NCBI GenBank assembly: GCA_036159995.1
Contig: JAYYEI010000060.1
Location: 136,531 to 200,530 of the forward strand
Direction: 5' to 3'
Length of the DNA stretch: 64,000 bases
DNA from: UBA8752 sp036159995
GTDB taxonomy: Bacteria; Bacteroidota; Bacteroidia; Flavobacteriales_D; Sanyastnellaceae
Translations under genes and position numbers: made by a program
Notes under the pieces: model-generated
The model's input: only the letters and a program-made list of their open reading frames with translations
Database searches by the model: none
What the model was told of the DNA's origin: nothing
In this document: in pieces, positions 9,501 through 17,013 of the stretch
Position numbering within the stretch: the first letter of the stretch is position 1
Layout of the letters: each line of letters opens with the position of its first letter

Positions 9501-10675
9501 CCCTGTGCATGGACAACTTGACGTCCGGCGGATGTCAAGATTCCTATGCCTCCAACTACGACGCCAACGCCCTCTTCGACGACGGCACCTGCGAGCCCAC
9601 CTGCTATCCTCTGACCATTTCCATGGCGCCCGGGTGCAATGCGCCCGAGGTCAGCTGGAGCTTGGCGCCCGATGGACTCGCCATTTCAGCGGGTGCGATT
9701 GGTCCGGATCCCCAGTCGTGGACCCTCTGCCTCGACGAAGGGTGCCGGGACTTCCAAATCCAGGATGCCAACGCCGATGGCTGGGCGGAATGCCCGGACG
9801 GGGCCACCTTCTGGACCTTGCTCATCGGGAGCGACACCCTCGTCCACGAGGTGAATCCGCAGTTCAGCAGTGTCCTCACCGAGGAAATCTGCCTGCCCCC
9901 GGTCTCCCATCCCGGATGTCGGGAGCCCCAAGCCTGCAACTTCGATCCGGCTGCTGATGGCCCCGGATTCTGCGATTACTCCTGTTTCGGATGCACCGAC
10001 CCCGGCGCGTGCAACTACGACCTAGATGCCACCCTCGACGACGGCACCTGCCTCCAGGCCACGGGATGCACCCATCCGGCCGCCTGCAACTTCGACCTCT
10101 TTGCCCTGTGCGATGACGGGACGTGCTTCTTTGCCGAGGAAGGCCTCGACTGCGCCGGCGACTGCCTCAGTGGCGATGCCGACGGCGACGGGATTTGCGA
10201 CGGCGATGAATTCGCCGGCTGCACCCATCCGGATGCCTGCAACTTCACAGCCGGCGCCACGGAGGACGATGGAAGCTGCTTCTTCCCCATCCTGGCTTGG
10301 CCCGATGCGGATGGCGATGGCTTTGGCGACGCCGATGTAGGCACGGGACAGTCCTTCTGTGGGGTGCCCCCTCCCGGATGGGTCACCAACACCGGCGATT
10401 GCAACGACGGCAGTGCCAGTTACTACCCCGGTGCACCGCTCGCCCCGCTCGGTGGCGATGTGAACTGTGACGGCTTCGTGTCCGGCAGCGAATTGGCTCC
10501 CTGCGCGAGCGACCTCAACGGTGATGGTCTGACCGCGATTGAAGACCTGCTCGGCCTGCTCAGCGAATTCGGCTGCACGGTAGACTGCTCGCAGGATGTG
10601 GATGGCAATGGGGCCGTGACCAGCGCCGACCTGTTGATCCTTCTGGCCGGCTTCGGCACGGTTTGCACTCCTTGA
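6554..10675 (+). CDS. Secreted BNR/sortilin-like beta-propeller protein with five Cys repeats and dockerin-like C terminus
   Basis: A 1373-residue extracellular protein with a signal peptide (TLAVLILLSCSAGMAG). Residues of about 110-770 hold repeated propeller blades of the form WRTVDGGSTWSAMG, WTSEDGGESWSP, YRSLNGGASWTRT and ESTDGGETWSNLS, typical of BNR/Asp-box and VPS10-like folds found in exo-sialidases and xyloglucanases; I cannot assign an activity. From about residue 990 there are five Cys-rich modules of the GCTDPxACNYD...DDGTC type, then a MopE-like segment (DADGDGFGDADV ... GDCNDGSASYYPGA), then a dockerin-like EF-hand pair (DLNGDGLTAIEDLLGLLSEFG and DVDGNGAVTSADLLILLAGFG). It lies 33 nt after the metallopeptidase and is probably co-expressed with it. 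The paired C-terminal architecture suggests shared surface retention or export. Confidence 0.8.
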   Translation: MPLAQPGALLPTPIRTLAVLILLSCSAGMAGQDAVHWSGLMRNPEVPIDSVRQAFEAWAEQGNVERGKGMKPFQRWLSFMAPRVDADGLRPPNGRTLRALEEARVDALSESAARTLNDPEWQYEGPIGPTGLGGSGRLNRVVPRPGVPDEWWACAPAGGLWRTVDGGSTWSAMGNGQLTSIGVTDIAFHPTDPGRLWIATGDGDFGDTRSIGVWTSEDGGESWSPTALDWAPYMGRTQTRMLVHPDQPDTLWTASSLGVYRSLNGGASWTRTLTGDIASLEFDPSDPNHLLAGSFGNVIAESHDAGGSWSTQYLDGNSYGLSRIAVAFSPSDPSVVYAMAGKVSNQGFAGIWRSLDGGGTWDAQALDGVAPNLLGWTVDGADAGGQAWYDLCLAVDPTNSDKLYAGGVNLWTSSDAGVTWSCAGHWYAGGQRPYLHADQHGMAFLDDGRLVIGNDGGAFTYDPANDEAEDHSAGLAIAQAYRIDLDPLAMDRFIAGTQDNGTFLKHDGQWEHVLGGDGFACAFHGEVEDVVYASLYYGQIFRSDDGGNAFVEIAGNAGGGVDSQGAWLTPWAVSRFNPDWVYVAKDRVYRSTNRGADWTTLGDIPNGEATALALCPSDVSRIYVAKEFRLYRSTDGQTFDLLDTPNGFSWIQDIEVDVADADHLWITLSNYNNDVKVLESTDGGETWSNLSDGLPEAPVNCIAPDVAGSGLHYVGTDVGVYRLDPASGSEWERLSEGLPNVVVSDLVVHAPSGRLAAATYGRGIYTLELPDPPTVDAALGRIFSPRGSTCDAESHPVLPVINLGTQPIQQLQIQYGHFGGASADTVWNGWIEPGDSLHLQLAPLPIPSGWSQFTAILTGVNGAIDERAANNTRSVEVHRMDNGTPLILAFESDCFASQHGWVLRDALGRVLHRSGWVAPQTLTVDTLCVPNACLTLEIHRDQLSGYEPLMADCATPLAFSLSIPGADDPFLVSPEAGVVGTYTLCMDNLTSGGCQDSYASNYDANALFDDGTCEPTCYPLTISMAPGCNAPEVSWSLAPDGLAISAGAIGPDPQSWTLCLDEGCRDFQIQDANADGWAECPDGATFWTLLIGSDTLVHEVNPQFSSVLTEEICLPPVSHPGCREPQACNFDPAADGPGFCDYSCFGCTDPGACNYDLDATLDDGTCLQATGCTHPAACNFDLFALCDDGTCFFAEEGLDCAGDCLSGDADGDGICDGDEFAGCTHPDACNFTAGATEDDGSCFFPILAWPDADGDGFGDADVGTGQSFCGVPPPGWVTNTGDCNDGSASYYPGAPLAPLGGDVNCDGFVSGSELAPCASDLNGDGLTAIEDLLGLLSEFGCTVDCSQDVDGNGAVTSADLLILLAGFGTVCTP

Positions 10676-10700
10676 CGGTGGAGACGCGGGGATTTTGGCC

Positions 10701-10708
10701 GAATTTCG
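10701..10708 (+). promoter_or_regulatory. -7-like box of pepD, 4 nt from the start codon
   Basis: GAATTTCG, then AGCC, then the ATG at 10713. The first base departs from TAnnTTYG but the 4-nt spacing equals that of six other genes here. It supports the ATG at 10713 over the upstream TTG at 10695. Confidence 0.35.
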
Positions 10709-10712
10709 AGCC

Positions 10713-12170
10713 ATGTCCGAAGCCGTACGTCAATTGGAGCCCCGCACCCTCTGGGGCCGTTTCGCCGACCTGAATGAAATCCCCCGTGCGTCGGGAAAGG
10801 AAGAGGCCGTCTGCGCCTGGATTACCGGGCTCGCCCGTGAAGCCGGTCTCGAGGTGGAATCCGATCCCGTGGGCAACGTGCTTGTACGGAAGCCGGCAAC
10901 CCCCGGCATGGAGAACCGCAAGACCGTCATCCTCCAGAGCCACGTGGACATGGTCCACCAGAAGAACAACGACACCGACTTCGACTTCGACACCGAGGGC
11001 ATCCGCATGGTTGTCGAAGGCGACTGGGTCAAGGCAGAAGGCACGACGCTCGGTGCGGACAATGGCCTCGGCGTGGCCACCATGCTCGCCGTGATGGAAT
11101 CGACCGACTTGCCCCACCCTCCGCTCGAGTTCCTTTTCACCATCGACGAGGAGACCGGCATGACCGGCGCACTCGAGCTCCAACAGGAGTGGCTCCGCGG
11201 CGACATCCTGCTCAACCTCGACACCGAGGATGACCGGGAAATCGGCATCGGTTGTGCCGGAGGCGTCGACCTTTCCTTCCGCGGGACTTACGCGCCCATC
11301 GCGGGAACGGAGGACCACGGGGTCGTGGTGGAGGTCAAGGGCGGCAGCGGCGGCCATTCCGGAATGGACATCCACAAGGGATTGGCCAACGCCAACAAGC
11401 TGTTGGTTCGGGTGCTCCAGGAAATGGGCGCCCGAGAGCCCCACACCGAGCTTGCCGCCCTCGATGGTGGAGGACTGCGCAACGCAATTCCCCGGGAGGC
11501 CAAGGCGACGCTGTCCTCCAGCTGCCGTGCGGCGGACTGGGCGGCGGATCTCGCCGAATTGACCGCCTCCATCCAAGCGGAATACCGGACCACGGACCCC
11601 GACCTTGCCATCCATTTCCACGAGGTGGGCGCCCCGGACCAGGTGGTGCCGGAGGAGCAGGCCGCCTCGCTGCTGGCCGCCCTCGACGCCTGTCCGAACG
11701 GGATTGACCGGATGAGCCCGGACATCCCGGGCCTCGTGCAGACGTCGAACAACCTGGCCCGCATCCTCCTCGAGGACGGTCAGGTGGAAGCCCATTGCCT
11801 GACCCGCAGCTCGGTCGACTCCGAGAAGATGGACTTCGCGCGTCGCATCGAAGCCCCCTTCCGGATGGCGGGCCTGAACCCCAGCCGCGGGGGCGCCTAC
11901 CCCGGCTGGACGCCCAACCCCGACAGTGCGGTCGTGCAGATGATGACCGAGCTCTACCGGGAATTGCACAACGAGGAACCGCTGGTCCTCGCCTGCCACG
12001 CCGGCCTCGAGTGCGGCATCCTCGGCAGCCGCTACCCCGGTCTGGACATGGTCAGCTTCGGGCCGACCATCCTCGGCGCCCACAGCCCCGACGAGCGGGC
12101 GTCGGTCTCGTCGACCGCCAAGTATTGGAACTGGTTCCAGGAAGCTTTGGCCCGCACCCCGCAGAACTGA
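10713..12170 (+). CDS. pepD: Aminoacyl-histidine dipeptidase (beta-Ala-His dipeptidase, M20 family)
   Basis: Cytosolic dinuclear zinc dipeptidase that cleaves Xaa-His dipeptides. The 485 residues show the M20 metal-site motifs in order: VILQSHVDMVHQKN (first His and Asp), LGADNGLGVA (bridging Asp), FTIDEETGMTGA (catalytic Glu pair) and LNLDTED. A dimerisation (lid) domain with GGSGGHSGMDIHKG follows, and the C terminus carries the last metal His in CHAGLECG. The ATG at 10713 is chosen because an in-frame upstream TTG (10695) would precede a -7-like box. The stop codon overlaps the next start as TGATG, indicating co-translation with surE. Confidence 0.93.
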   Translation: MSEAVRQLEPRTLWGRFADLNEIPRASGKEEAVCAWITGLAREAGLEVESDPVGNVLVRKPATPGMENRKTVILQSHVDMVHQKNNDTDFDFDTEGIRMVVEGDWVKAEGTTLGADNGLGVATMLAVMESTDLPHPPLEFLFTIDEETGMTGALELQQEWLRGDILLNLDTEDDREIGIGCAGGVDLSFRGTYAPIAGTEDHGVVVEVKGGSGGHSGMDIHKGLANANKLLVRVLQEMGAREPHTELAALDGGGLRNAIPREAKATLSSSCRAADWAADLAELTASIQAEYRTTDPDLAIHFHEVGAPDQVVPEEQAASLLAALDACPNGIDRMSPDIPGLVQTSNNLARILLEDGQVEAHCLTRSSVDSEKMDFARRIEAPFRMAGLNPSRGGAYPGWTPNPDSAVVQMMTELYRELHNEEPLVLACHAGLECGILGSRYPGLDMVSFGPTILGAHSPDERASVSSTAKYWNWFQEALARTPQN

Positions 12171-12976
12171 TGGCCGTTTCCGACTCCCAGGGCAAACGCC
12201 CCCGCATTGTCGTCACCAATGACGACGGCATCACGGCCAAAGGCATCCAGGGCCTTGCCGAGGCGATGACCGAATTCGGCGACGTATACGTCGTCGCGCC
12301 GGACAGCCCGCAAAGCGGCATGGGCCACGCCGTCACCTTCAGCCGCATCCTGCGGCTCCACCCGTTCGAATTCGGCCGCGGCATCACCGAAGCCCGCGCC
12401 TGCTCAGGCACTCCCGTGGATTGCGTCAAGCTCGCCGTGGCCGAGGTGTTCGGAGAGGACAACCTGCCCGACCTCCTCGTGAGCGGCATCAACCACGGCA
12501 GCAACGCCTCCATCAACGTAATCTACTCCGGCACCATGTCCGCGGCTGTGGAGGGCGCCATGTGCGGCATTCCCTCCATCGGTTTCTCCCTGCTCGACGA
12601 GCGGTGGGACGCCGACTTCACCGCCTCCATCGGCGTAGCCAAGACGATGGCCAAGGCCGTCCTCGACAACGGATTGCCCCAGGGCACCTGCCTGAACGTC
12701 AACATCCCGAAAGTCAGCCCCGAGGAACTCCAGGGCATCCGCATCTGCCGTCAGGCCATGGGCCATTGGCGGGACACGTTTGACCAGCGGGAGACGCCCG
12801 GAGGCAGCCCCTACTACTGGATGCGGGGCGAATTCCACAACCCCGACAAGGGAGAGGACACCGACATCCATGCCCTGAAACGCGGGTTCGCCAGCGTCGT
12901 TCCGGTGCAATTCGACCTCACCGCCCACCACACCATTGGCACCCTGAACGGGTGGAACCTGAACGATGCAGGCTGA
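12170..12976 (+). CDS. surE: 5'/3'-nucleotidase SurE
   Basis: Metal-dependent nucleoside monophosphate phosphatase of the SurE family, 268 residues. Seen: IVVTNDDGITAKGIQ near the N terminus (metal-binding DD), VVAPDSPQSGMGHAVTF (Ser and His of the active site), ACSGTPVDCVKLA, LLVSGINHGSN (metal-binding Asn), YSGTMSAAVEGA and the closing DTDIHALKRGFASVVPV. The start overlaps the pepD stop by one base; a longer frame back to 11795 is only a shadow of pepD. The last 11 bases overlap the next small gene. Placement in front of lpxB with a small membrane protein suggests one transcription unit. Confidence 0.95.
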   Translation: MAVSDSQGKRPRIVVTNDDGITAKGIQGLAEAMTEFGDVYVVAPDSPQSGMGHAVTFSRILRLHPFEFGRGITEARACSGTPVDCVKLAVAEVFGEDNLPDLLVSGINHGSNASINVIYSGTMSAAVEGAMCGIPSIGFSLLDERWDADFTASIGVAKTMAKAVLDNGLPQGTCLNVNIPKVSPEELQGIRICRQAMGHWRDTFDQRETPGGSPYYWMRGEFHNPDKGEDTDIHALKRGFASVVPVQFDLTAHHTIGTLNGWNLNDAG

Positions 12977-13277
12977 CCGCCGGGATACCTTTGGAATCGG
13001 GGCGGCTGCCGGTTTGCTCTCCGCCCTCATCGGCTACCTCCTCCTCGGCCTCCTCTGGGGTGCGGCTCAGGGGGAATCCATCGGCTATTTCCATCGGGAG
13101 GTCTTCCTCGGAAGCCCCCTCTTCAAGGACCGCATCCTGAGCGTGTGCACCCTCGCCATCGTGCCGGCCTTCCACCTCGCCTACCGTCGGAAGTGGGATC
13201 GGTTCGCGAAAGGCACCCTGTTCGTGATGATTGCCCTGGTCATGGCCATCGTCTGGCTCCAAATGGAGGCTTCCTGA
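12966..13277 (+). CDS. Small membrane protein of unknown function
   Basis: A 103-residue protein with three hydrophobic stretches: residues about 10-33 (GIGAAAGLLSALIGYLLLGL), 55-72 (RILSVCTLAIVPAFHLAY) and 82-99 (GTLFVMIALVMAIVWLQM), with charged segments such as RRKWDRFAK between them. I do not recognise a family. It overlaps surE by 11 nt and its stop overlaps the lpxB start (TGATG), so it is almost certainly translated from the same mRNA. A role in the envelope is only a guess from its company. Confidence 0.75.
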   Translation: MQADRRDTFGIGAAAGLLSALIGYLLLGLLWGAAQGESIGYFHREVFLGSPLFKDRILSVCTLAIVPAFHLAYRRKWDRFAKGTLFVMIALVMAIVWLQMEAS

Positions 13278-14407
13278 TGACCCGTTCCGATTCCCGGCCG
13301 CAGCGCCTGTACATCCTCACAGGCGAGCCCTCCGGGGAGGCCCACGCCGCCCGGGTCGTGGAGCGCATCCGCGACCAGTGGCCCGAGGTCGAAATCCGCG
13401 GCATGGGAGGCGATGCCATGGAAGCTCAAGGTGTCGACCTCCTGGAGCACGTGTCCAACACGGCCATCATGGGCTTTGCCGAGGTGGTGGCCAAACTCGG
13501 CTTCATCCGCACCCTCATGGTCCGGGTCAAGGCGGACATCCTCGCGTTCCGACCCGACCGCATCCTGATCGTTGACTACCCGGGATTCAACCTGCGAATG
13601 GCCCGGTGGGCGCGCGAGCAGGGATTCCCTGTAGACATGTACATCGGTCCGCAGGTCTGGGCATGGAAACGCCGGCGCGTCCACGCGATGGCGCGGGACC
13701 TGGACCGATTGAGCGTCATTCTCCCCTTCGAGAAGGCAGCTTATGTCGGGGTCGATCTCGACGTGGACTTCGTCGGACACCCCCTGTTGGATGTGCCCCC
13801 CCTCCCGCCGGTGGACGAGTCCGCCACCCGCCCTTGGCGCGAGGCGCGCAACCTCCCGTTGGACCGTCCGATTCTGGCCCTCCTTCCGGGCTCCCGGCCC
13901 CAGGAAATCCGGAGGATGCTTCCGATCTTCCTTGAGGCAGCCCGCTTCCTACCGGACCATGTGCCGGTGGTGGCCGGAGCACCAGGACGCTCCCGGTCGG
14001 ATTACGAAACGGATCTCCCTGTTCTCTTCGGCGACACTGCCGATCTGTACCGGCATGCCGCCGTCGGGTTGATCACCAGCGGTACGGCGACGCTGGAGGC
14101 GGCCCTGGCTGAATTGCCGCAGGTCGTGGCCTACCGGACGAGCGCCATCACCTATGCCCTCGCGCGGGCATTCAGCCGGGTGCAGTTCATCAGCCTTGTC
14201 AACCTCATTCTCGACCGCGAGGCGGTCCCGGAGCGGATTCAAGGGCAATGCACGCCCGAGGTCCTCGCCCGGACCCTCCAGTCCATCCTGGCTCCCGAGG
14301 GACAACGCAATCAAAAGGAGCAGTACGCCCATTTGCGCACCGCCCTCGGGTCGGCCGGTGCGGCAGACCAGGTCGCCCTATCGTTGATGCGACCAGTGGG
14401 GGAATAA
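13277..14407 (+). CDS. lpxB: Lipid-A-disaccharide synthase
   Basis: GT19 glycosyltransferase joining UDP-2,3-diacylglucosamine to lipid X to form the lipid A disaccharide, acting at the inner membrane. The 376-residue protein has the family signatures LYILTGEPSGEAHAA (often GExSGD elsewhere), GGDAMEAQGVDLLEH, ADILAFRPDRILIVDYPGFN, YIGPQVWAWKRRRVH, ILPFEKAAY, VDFVGHPLLD, LLPGSRPQEIRRMLPIFLEA and the nucleotide-sugar loop GLITSGTATLEAAL. The ATG at 13277 overlaps the preceding stop; the longer frame to 13145 lies in the upstream gene. The stop at 14407 faces the DUF4139 gene with only 9 bases between them. Confidence 0.95.
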   Translation: MTRSDSRPQRLYILTGEPSGEAHAARVVERIRDQWPEVEIRGMGGDAMEAQGVDLLEHVSNTAIMGFAEVVAKLGFIRTLMVRVKADILAFRPDRILIVDYPGFNLRMARWAREQGFPVDMYIGPQVWAWKRRRVHAMARDLDRLSVILPFEKAAYVGVDLDVDFVGHPLLDVPPLPPVDESATRPWREARNLPLDRPILALLPGSRPQEIRRMLPIFLEAARFLPDHVPVVAGAPGRSRSDYETDLPVLFGDTADLYRHAAVGLITSGTATLEAALAELPQVVAYRTSAITYALARAFSRVQFISLVNLILDREAVPERIQGQCTPEVLARTLQSILAPEGQRNQKEQYAHLRTALGSAGAADQVALSLMRPVGE

Positions 14408-14416
14408 GTTCGGGCC

Positions 14417-15916
14417 TCAGTTGAACCCGGACACGCGGACGTCCCGGTCGTGCTCGACCGCATAGGCAAAGCGCAATGTCCGGCTCTCCCCGGGCTTCAG
14501 TTGGAGTTCCCACACGACGGCTTCGTTGACAGCGTCCACCACGCCCCCGTCGAGCTCCTCGGGATTCAACTCAATCTCCAGTTCCCGGGACCGGGGAAGT
14601 GGCTCGACCACCCGGACCGATCCCGCCACCGAACTGCCGTTGGTCACCCGGATGGAAAACGCCCGTTGGTGGCGGATGCGGCTGCCGAGGTTGGATCGGC
14701 TGCACAAGGAGGCTTCTTCCGCCCGCGACACCGTCCACGTTTCATCCACCCCGGTCATAACGACCAGGCTGTCCGCCTCATGGACCACGTTCCGCGGACC
14801 GAGTGGCGCCCCATCGAGCCGCACATCCACCCCTTTCGCGCGAACCACGGACCGGCCCGACGAGGAGACGGAATGCCAGACGTCGACCACCTCCGCCACC
14901 TGAGGTTGGGTGACCGCTTGACGGCGGAAGGCGGCAGTCCATTCCCCCACCTTCACCGTTCCTCCGGCATCGGCCCCCACGGCGAGCGGGCCTTCTGGAC
15001 GGCACCGGGAGCGCCCTTCCTCTGTCCCCCCGCCTGAGGCGGCGTTCGACGCTCCGGAACCGCTGCGCTTCGACTTGCCTCGCGGTTGATCATAGGAGGG
15101 CACAGCGTCGGGAAGGGGCCTGTCCGCCGAGCCGTTCGGGGCCCACCATTCGTCGACAAAGAGGAGCTCCGCCTCCCCCGTGTGGGGCAGGGAGAGTCGG
15201 TATTCGATTCGGCGATGCCATGTGGAGGGGCTCCCGTCGGAAGCGAGGTCCACGAGGTCGACCGGAGACCAGCCGGCACCGTGCGTCTCGACCACCTGGG
15301 TCAGGATGTCGCCACCCACACCCTCCGGCACCTCGACCATCCAATCATACGCGGCGCGGGGCCCGGTCTGGCCGAGGGATGCGAGGGCCACGCGGTGCTC
15401 TTCTTCGAGAGCCGCCAATTCTTCCCGCAATTCCACCCTGCGGTACAAAGCCTCCCGGAACGCGCCGTGCATCCACTCCGCCATGTCCTCGAGGTCCTCC
15501 ACCAGCAGGCTTTCACTGGTTCCGCCCACCGGGCGGTTGGCCCGGAGCATGGCGAGGTCTTCCTCGATGATGTCCAACTGGGCCTGCTTCAGCGCCACGT
15601 CCAACCGCAAGCCATCGACCCGGTCCCGGGCGGCATTGGCCCCCGCCCCGCTCGCCATGGGCCACTCTGACTCCCGCTCCTGCGCGGTCCCCAACGGGGC
15701 ACCCGCTTCATCGGGCATGACGGTCACGAGGGACGCCTCGATCGGGGAAAAACTGCGGGCGAGGACCTGCTCACCCGCCTTGGCCTCTGCCCTCCAGGTC
15801 ACGACGGCGGCATCCCGATACAGGACCACATGCTCAACCTCCTGGGCCGGCAGGGCGCAGTTCATGGCCCCGAGAAACAGGATGGAAACGAGGAGAAGAA
15901 AAGAATGACGTGGCAT
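14417..15916 (-). CDS. Exported DUF4139/DUF4140 (mucoidy inhibitor A-like) protein
   Basis: A 499-residue exported protein. It opens with a signal peptide (HSFLLLVSILFLGAMNCALPAQ), then a DUF4140-like N-terminal beta domain (EHVVLYRDAAVVTWRAEA) and a coiled-coil stretch, residues about 95-190 (DRVDGLRLDVALKQAQLDII, FREALYRRVELREELAALEE). The C-terminal half, from about residue 210 (YDWMVEVPEGVGGDILTQVV) to the end (LKPGESRTLRFAYAVEHDRD), resembles the DUF4139 beta-sandwich. The molecular function of this family is unknown. It follows the DUF4249 lipoprotein gene on the same strand after 25 nt, but also has its own -7-like box. Confidence 0.8.
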   Translation of the reverse strand: MPRHSFLLLVSILFLGAMNCALPAQEVEHVVLYRDAAVVTWRAEAKAGEQVLARSFSPIEASLVTVMPDEAGAPLGTAQERESEWPMASGAGANAARDRVDGLRLDVALKQAQLDIIEEDLAMLRANRPVGGTSESLLVEDLEDMAEWMHGAFREALYRRVELREELAALEEEHRVALASLGQTGPRAAYDWMVEVPEGVGGDILTQVVETHGAGWSPVDLVDLASDGSPSTWHRRIEYRLSLPHTGEAELLFVDEWWAPNGSADRPLPDAVPSYDQPRGKSKRSGSGASNAASGGGTEEGRSRCRPEGPLAVGADAGGTVKVGEWTAAFRRQAVTQPQVAEVVDVWHSVSSSGRSVVRAKGVDVRLDGAPLGPRNVVHEADSLVVMTGVDETWTVSRAEEASLCSRSNLGSRIRHQRAFSIRVTNGSSVAGSVRVVEPLPRSRELEIELNPEELDGGVVDAVNEAVVWELQLKPGESRTLRFAYAVEHDRDVRVSGFN

Positions 15917-15921
15917 AGACC

Positions 15922-15930
15922 CGAAAGGTA
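15922..15930 (-). promoter_or_regulatory. -7-like box of the DUF4139 gene
   Basis: TACCTTTCG on the minus strand, 5 nt before the ATG at 15916. One base longer than TAnnTTCG. Suggests an independent, nearly leaderless transcript. Inferred. Confidence 0.45.
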
Positions 15931-15941
15931 ATCCGCCCCAA

Positions 15942-16889
15942 TCAGGGAACGCAGATGACCGTGTCTACAAACGGCGAATAGGCCACCCACAGCCCCAGCC
16001 CCCCGGCAATGTTGGTGGCCACATCCGCGGGATTGGCAAAAGGACTGCCTTGCGACTGGAGCTGCTCCTCCATGCTTCGGATGGCTTCATAGGCGCCCCG
16101 GTCGATGTGGTCCCACCGGACTGTCACCGTGTCGCCCCACTTGTAGAAGCCGATCTCGTCGGGATTGGCATCGTCTTCGAAATCCTCCGCCGTGACCGGT
16201 CGGAATTGGTTGAACTCGAAGGACAAACCATTGAAGAAGGCATCCTCCACGGTCGAGAGCGAGTTGTAGAGCAATCCGGGGTCCACCCCCTGTCGGCCCG
16301 CGGACCAACGGTAGGCATTGCCGAGGGAGTCCGGGTCCTCGAAGAGGGCATGGATGAAGCCGAGCGAGTCGGCCGTGCCGGGTACCTCGAACCAGACGCT
16401 GTCGAGTGGAACCGGCGGATTGAGCTTGGAAACGGACGACACCGTGTCCCCGTCGAGGACGGCTTCCAGCGCATAGGTGCTGCCGATTTCCCCGATGAGG
16501 CCGAAGGAGGTGTAGGCGCAGAGGTTGCTGAACATCAGGACCTCCAACGGCAAGCCCAGGAGCTCGGAGGCGAGCAGGAGTTCCGTCGGGCCGAGGTCCC
16601 CCGCACAAACTTCATCCAGAAGGATGGTCTCGCCGTCCACGGTGATCCGGACCTCTCCGCCGCCTTCGTAGAGGGAGCCGAGCAAGGTGGCATCCACCGG
16701 ATCGAAGTAGTTCTGGGAGCGGCTGAGCAGGACGATGGGCGGGGCTCCCGTCTCGATCCGCCCCTCCACCACGAGCATCGGCTCCGCGAGGGGGATTTCC
16801 ACGTCAATGGGTGTCTCACAGCCGGTCGTCAGCAGCAGGGCGAAGACAGGGAGGAAGAACAATCGGAAGGACAAAGGACGCAGGCGCAT
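15942..16889 (-). CDS. DUF4249-type outer-membrane lipoprotein
   Basis: A 315-residue lipoprotein of the DUF4249 type common in Bacteroidota and often found near TonB receptors, although none is nearby here. The signal and lipobox are RLFFLPVFALLLTTGC, with the Cys about 23 residues in. Family-like segments are PMLVVEGRIETGAPPIVLLS near the N terminus, a central extracellular beta domain with DAFFNGLSFEFNQFRP, and the C-terminal IAGGLGLWVAYSPF. The frame is open back to 17372 inside nusB, but the ATG at 16889 directly precedes the signal peptide and lies downstream of a TAATTTTG box. It is divergent from nusB. Confidence 0.82.
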   Translation of the reverse strand: MRLRPLSFRLFFLPVFALLLTTGCETPIDVEIPLAEPMLVVEGRIETGAPPIVLLSRSQNYFDPVDATLLGSLYEGGGEVRITVDGETILLDEVCAGDLGPTELLLASELLGLPLEVLMFSNLCAYTSFGLIGEIGSTYALEAVLDGDTVSSVSKLNPPVPLDSVWFEVPGTADSLGFIHALFEDPDSLGNAYRWSAGRQGVDPGLLYNSLSTVEDAFFNGLSFEFNQFRPVTAEDFEDDANPDEIGFYKWGDTVTVRWDHIDRGAYEAIRSMEEQLQSQGSPFANPADVATNIAGGLGLWVAYSPFVDTVICVP

Positions 16890-16933
16890 GGGGAGCGGGG
16901 TTGTGCAAGCAACGCAGGAAGCCGGCACATGTT

Positions 16934-16941
16934 CAAAATTA
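16934..16941 (-). promoter_or_regulatory. -7 box (TAATTTTG) of the DUF4249 lipoprotein gene
   Basis: A perfect TAnnTTTG match on the minus strand, 44 nt upstream of the ATG at 16889. This gene would have a short 5' leader, unlike many neighbours. Confidence 0.55.
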
Positions 16942-17013
16942 GGGTCTCCGGACACAAGGAAACCCCTGATTTCTGAACGGTTTGCACCACCTTGCAGGTG
17001 ATTCGCCTGCACC

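Noticed and set aside
9525..10290. Array-like repeats in the propeller protein gene that might suggest CRISPR or tandem repeats
   Set aside because: They are protein-level Cys-rich modules (GCTDPxACNYD) of unequal length with varied DNA, in frame within one gene.
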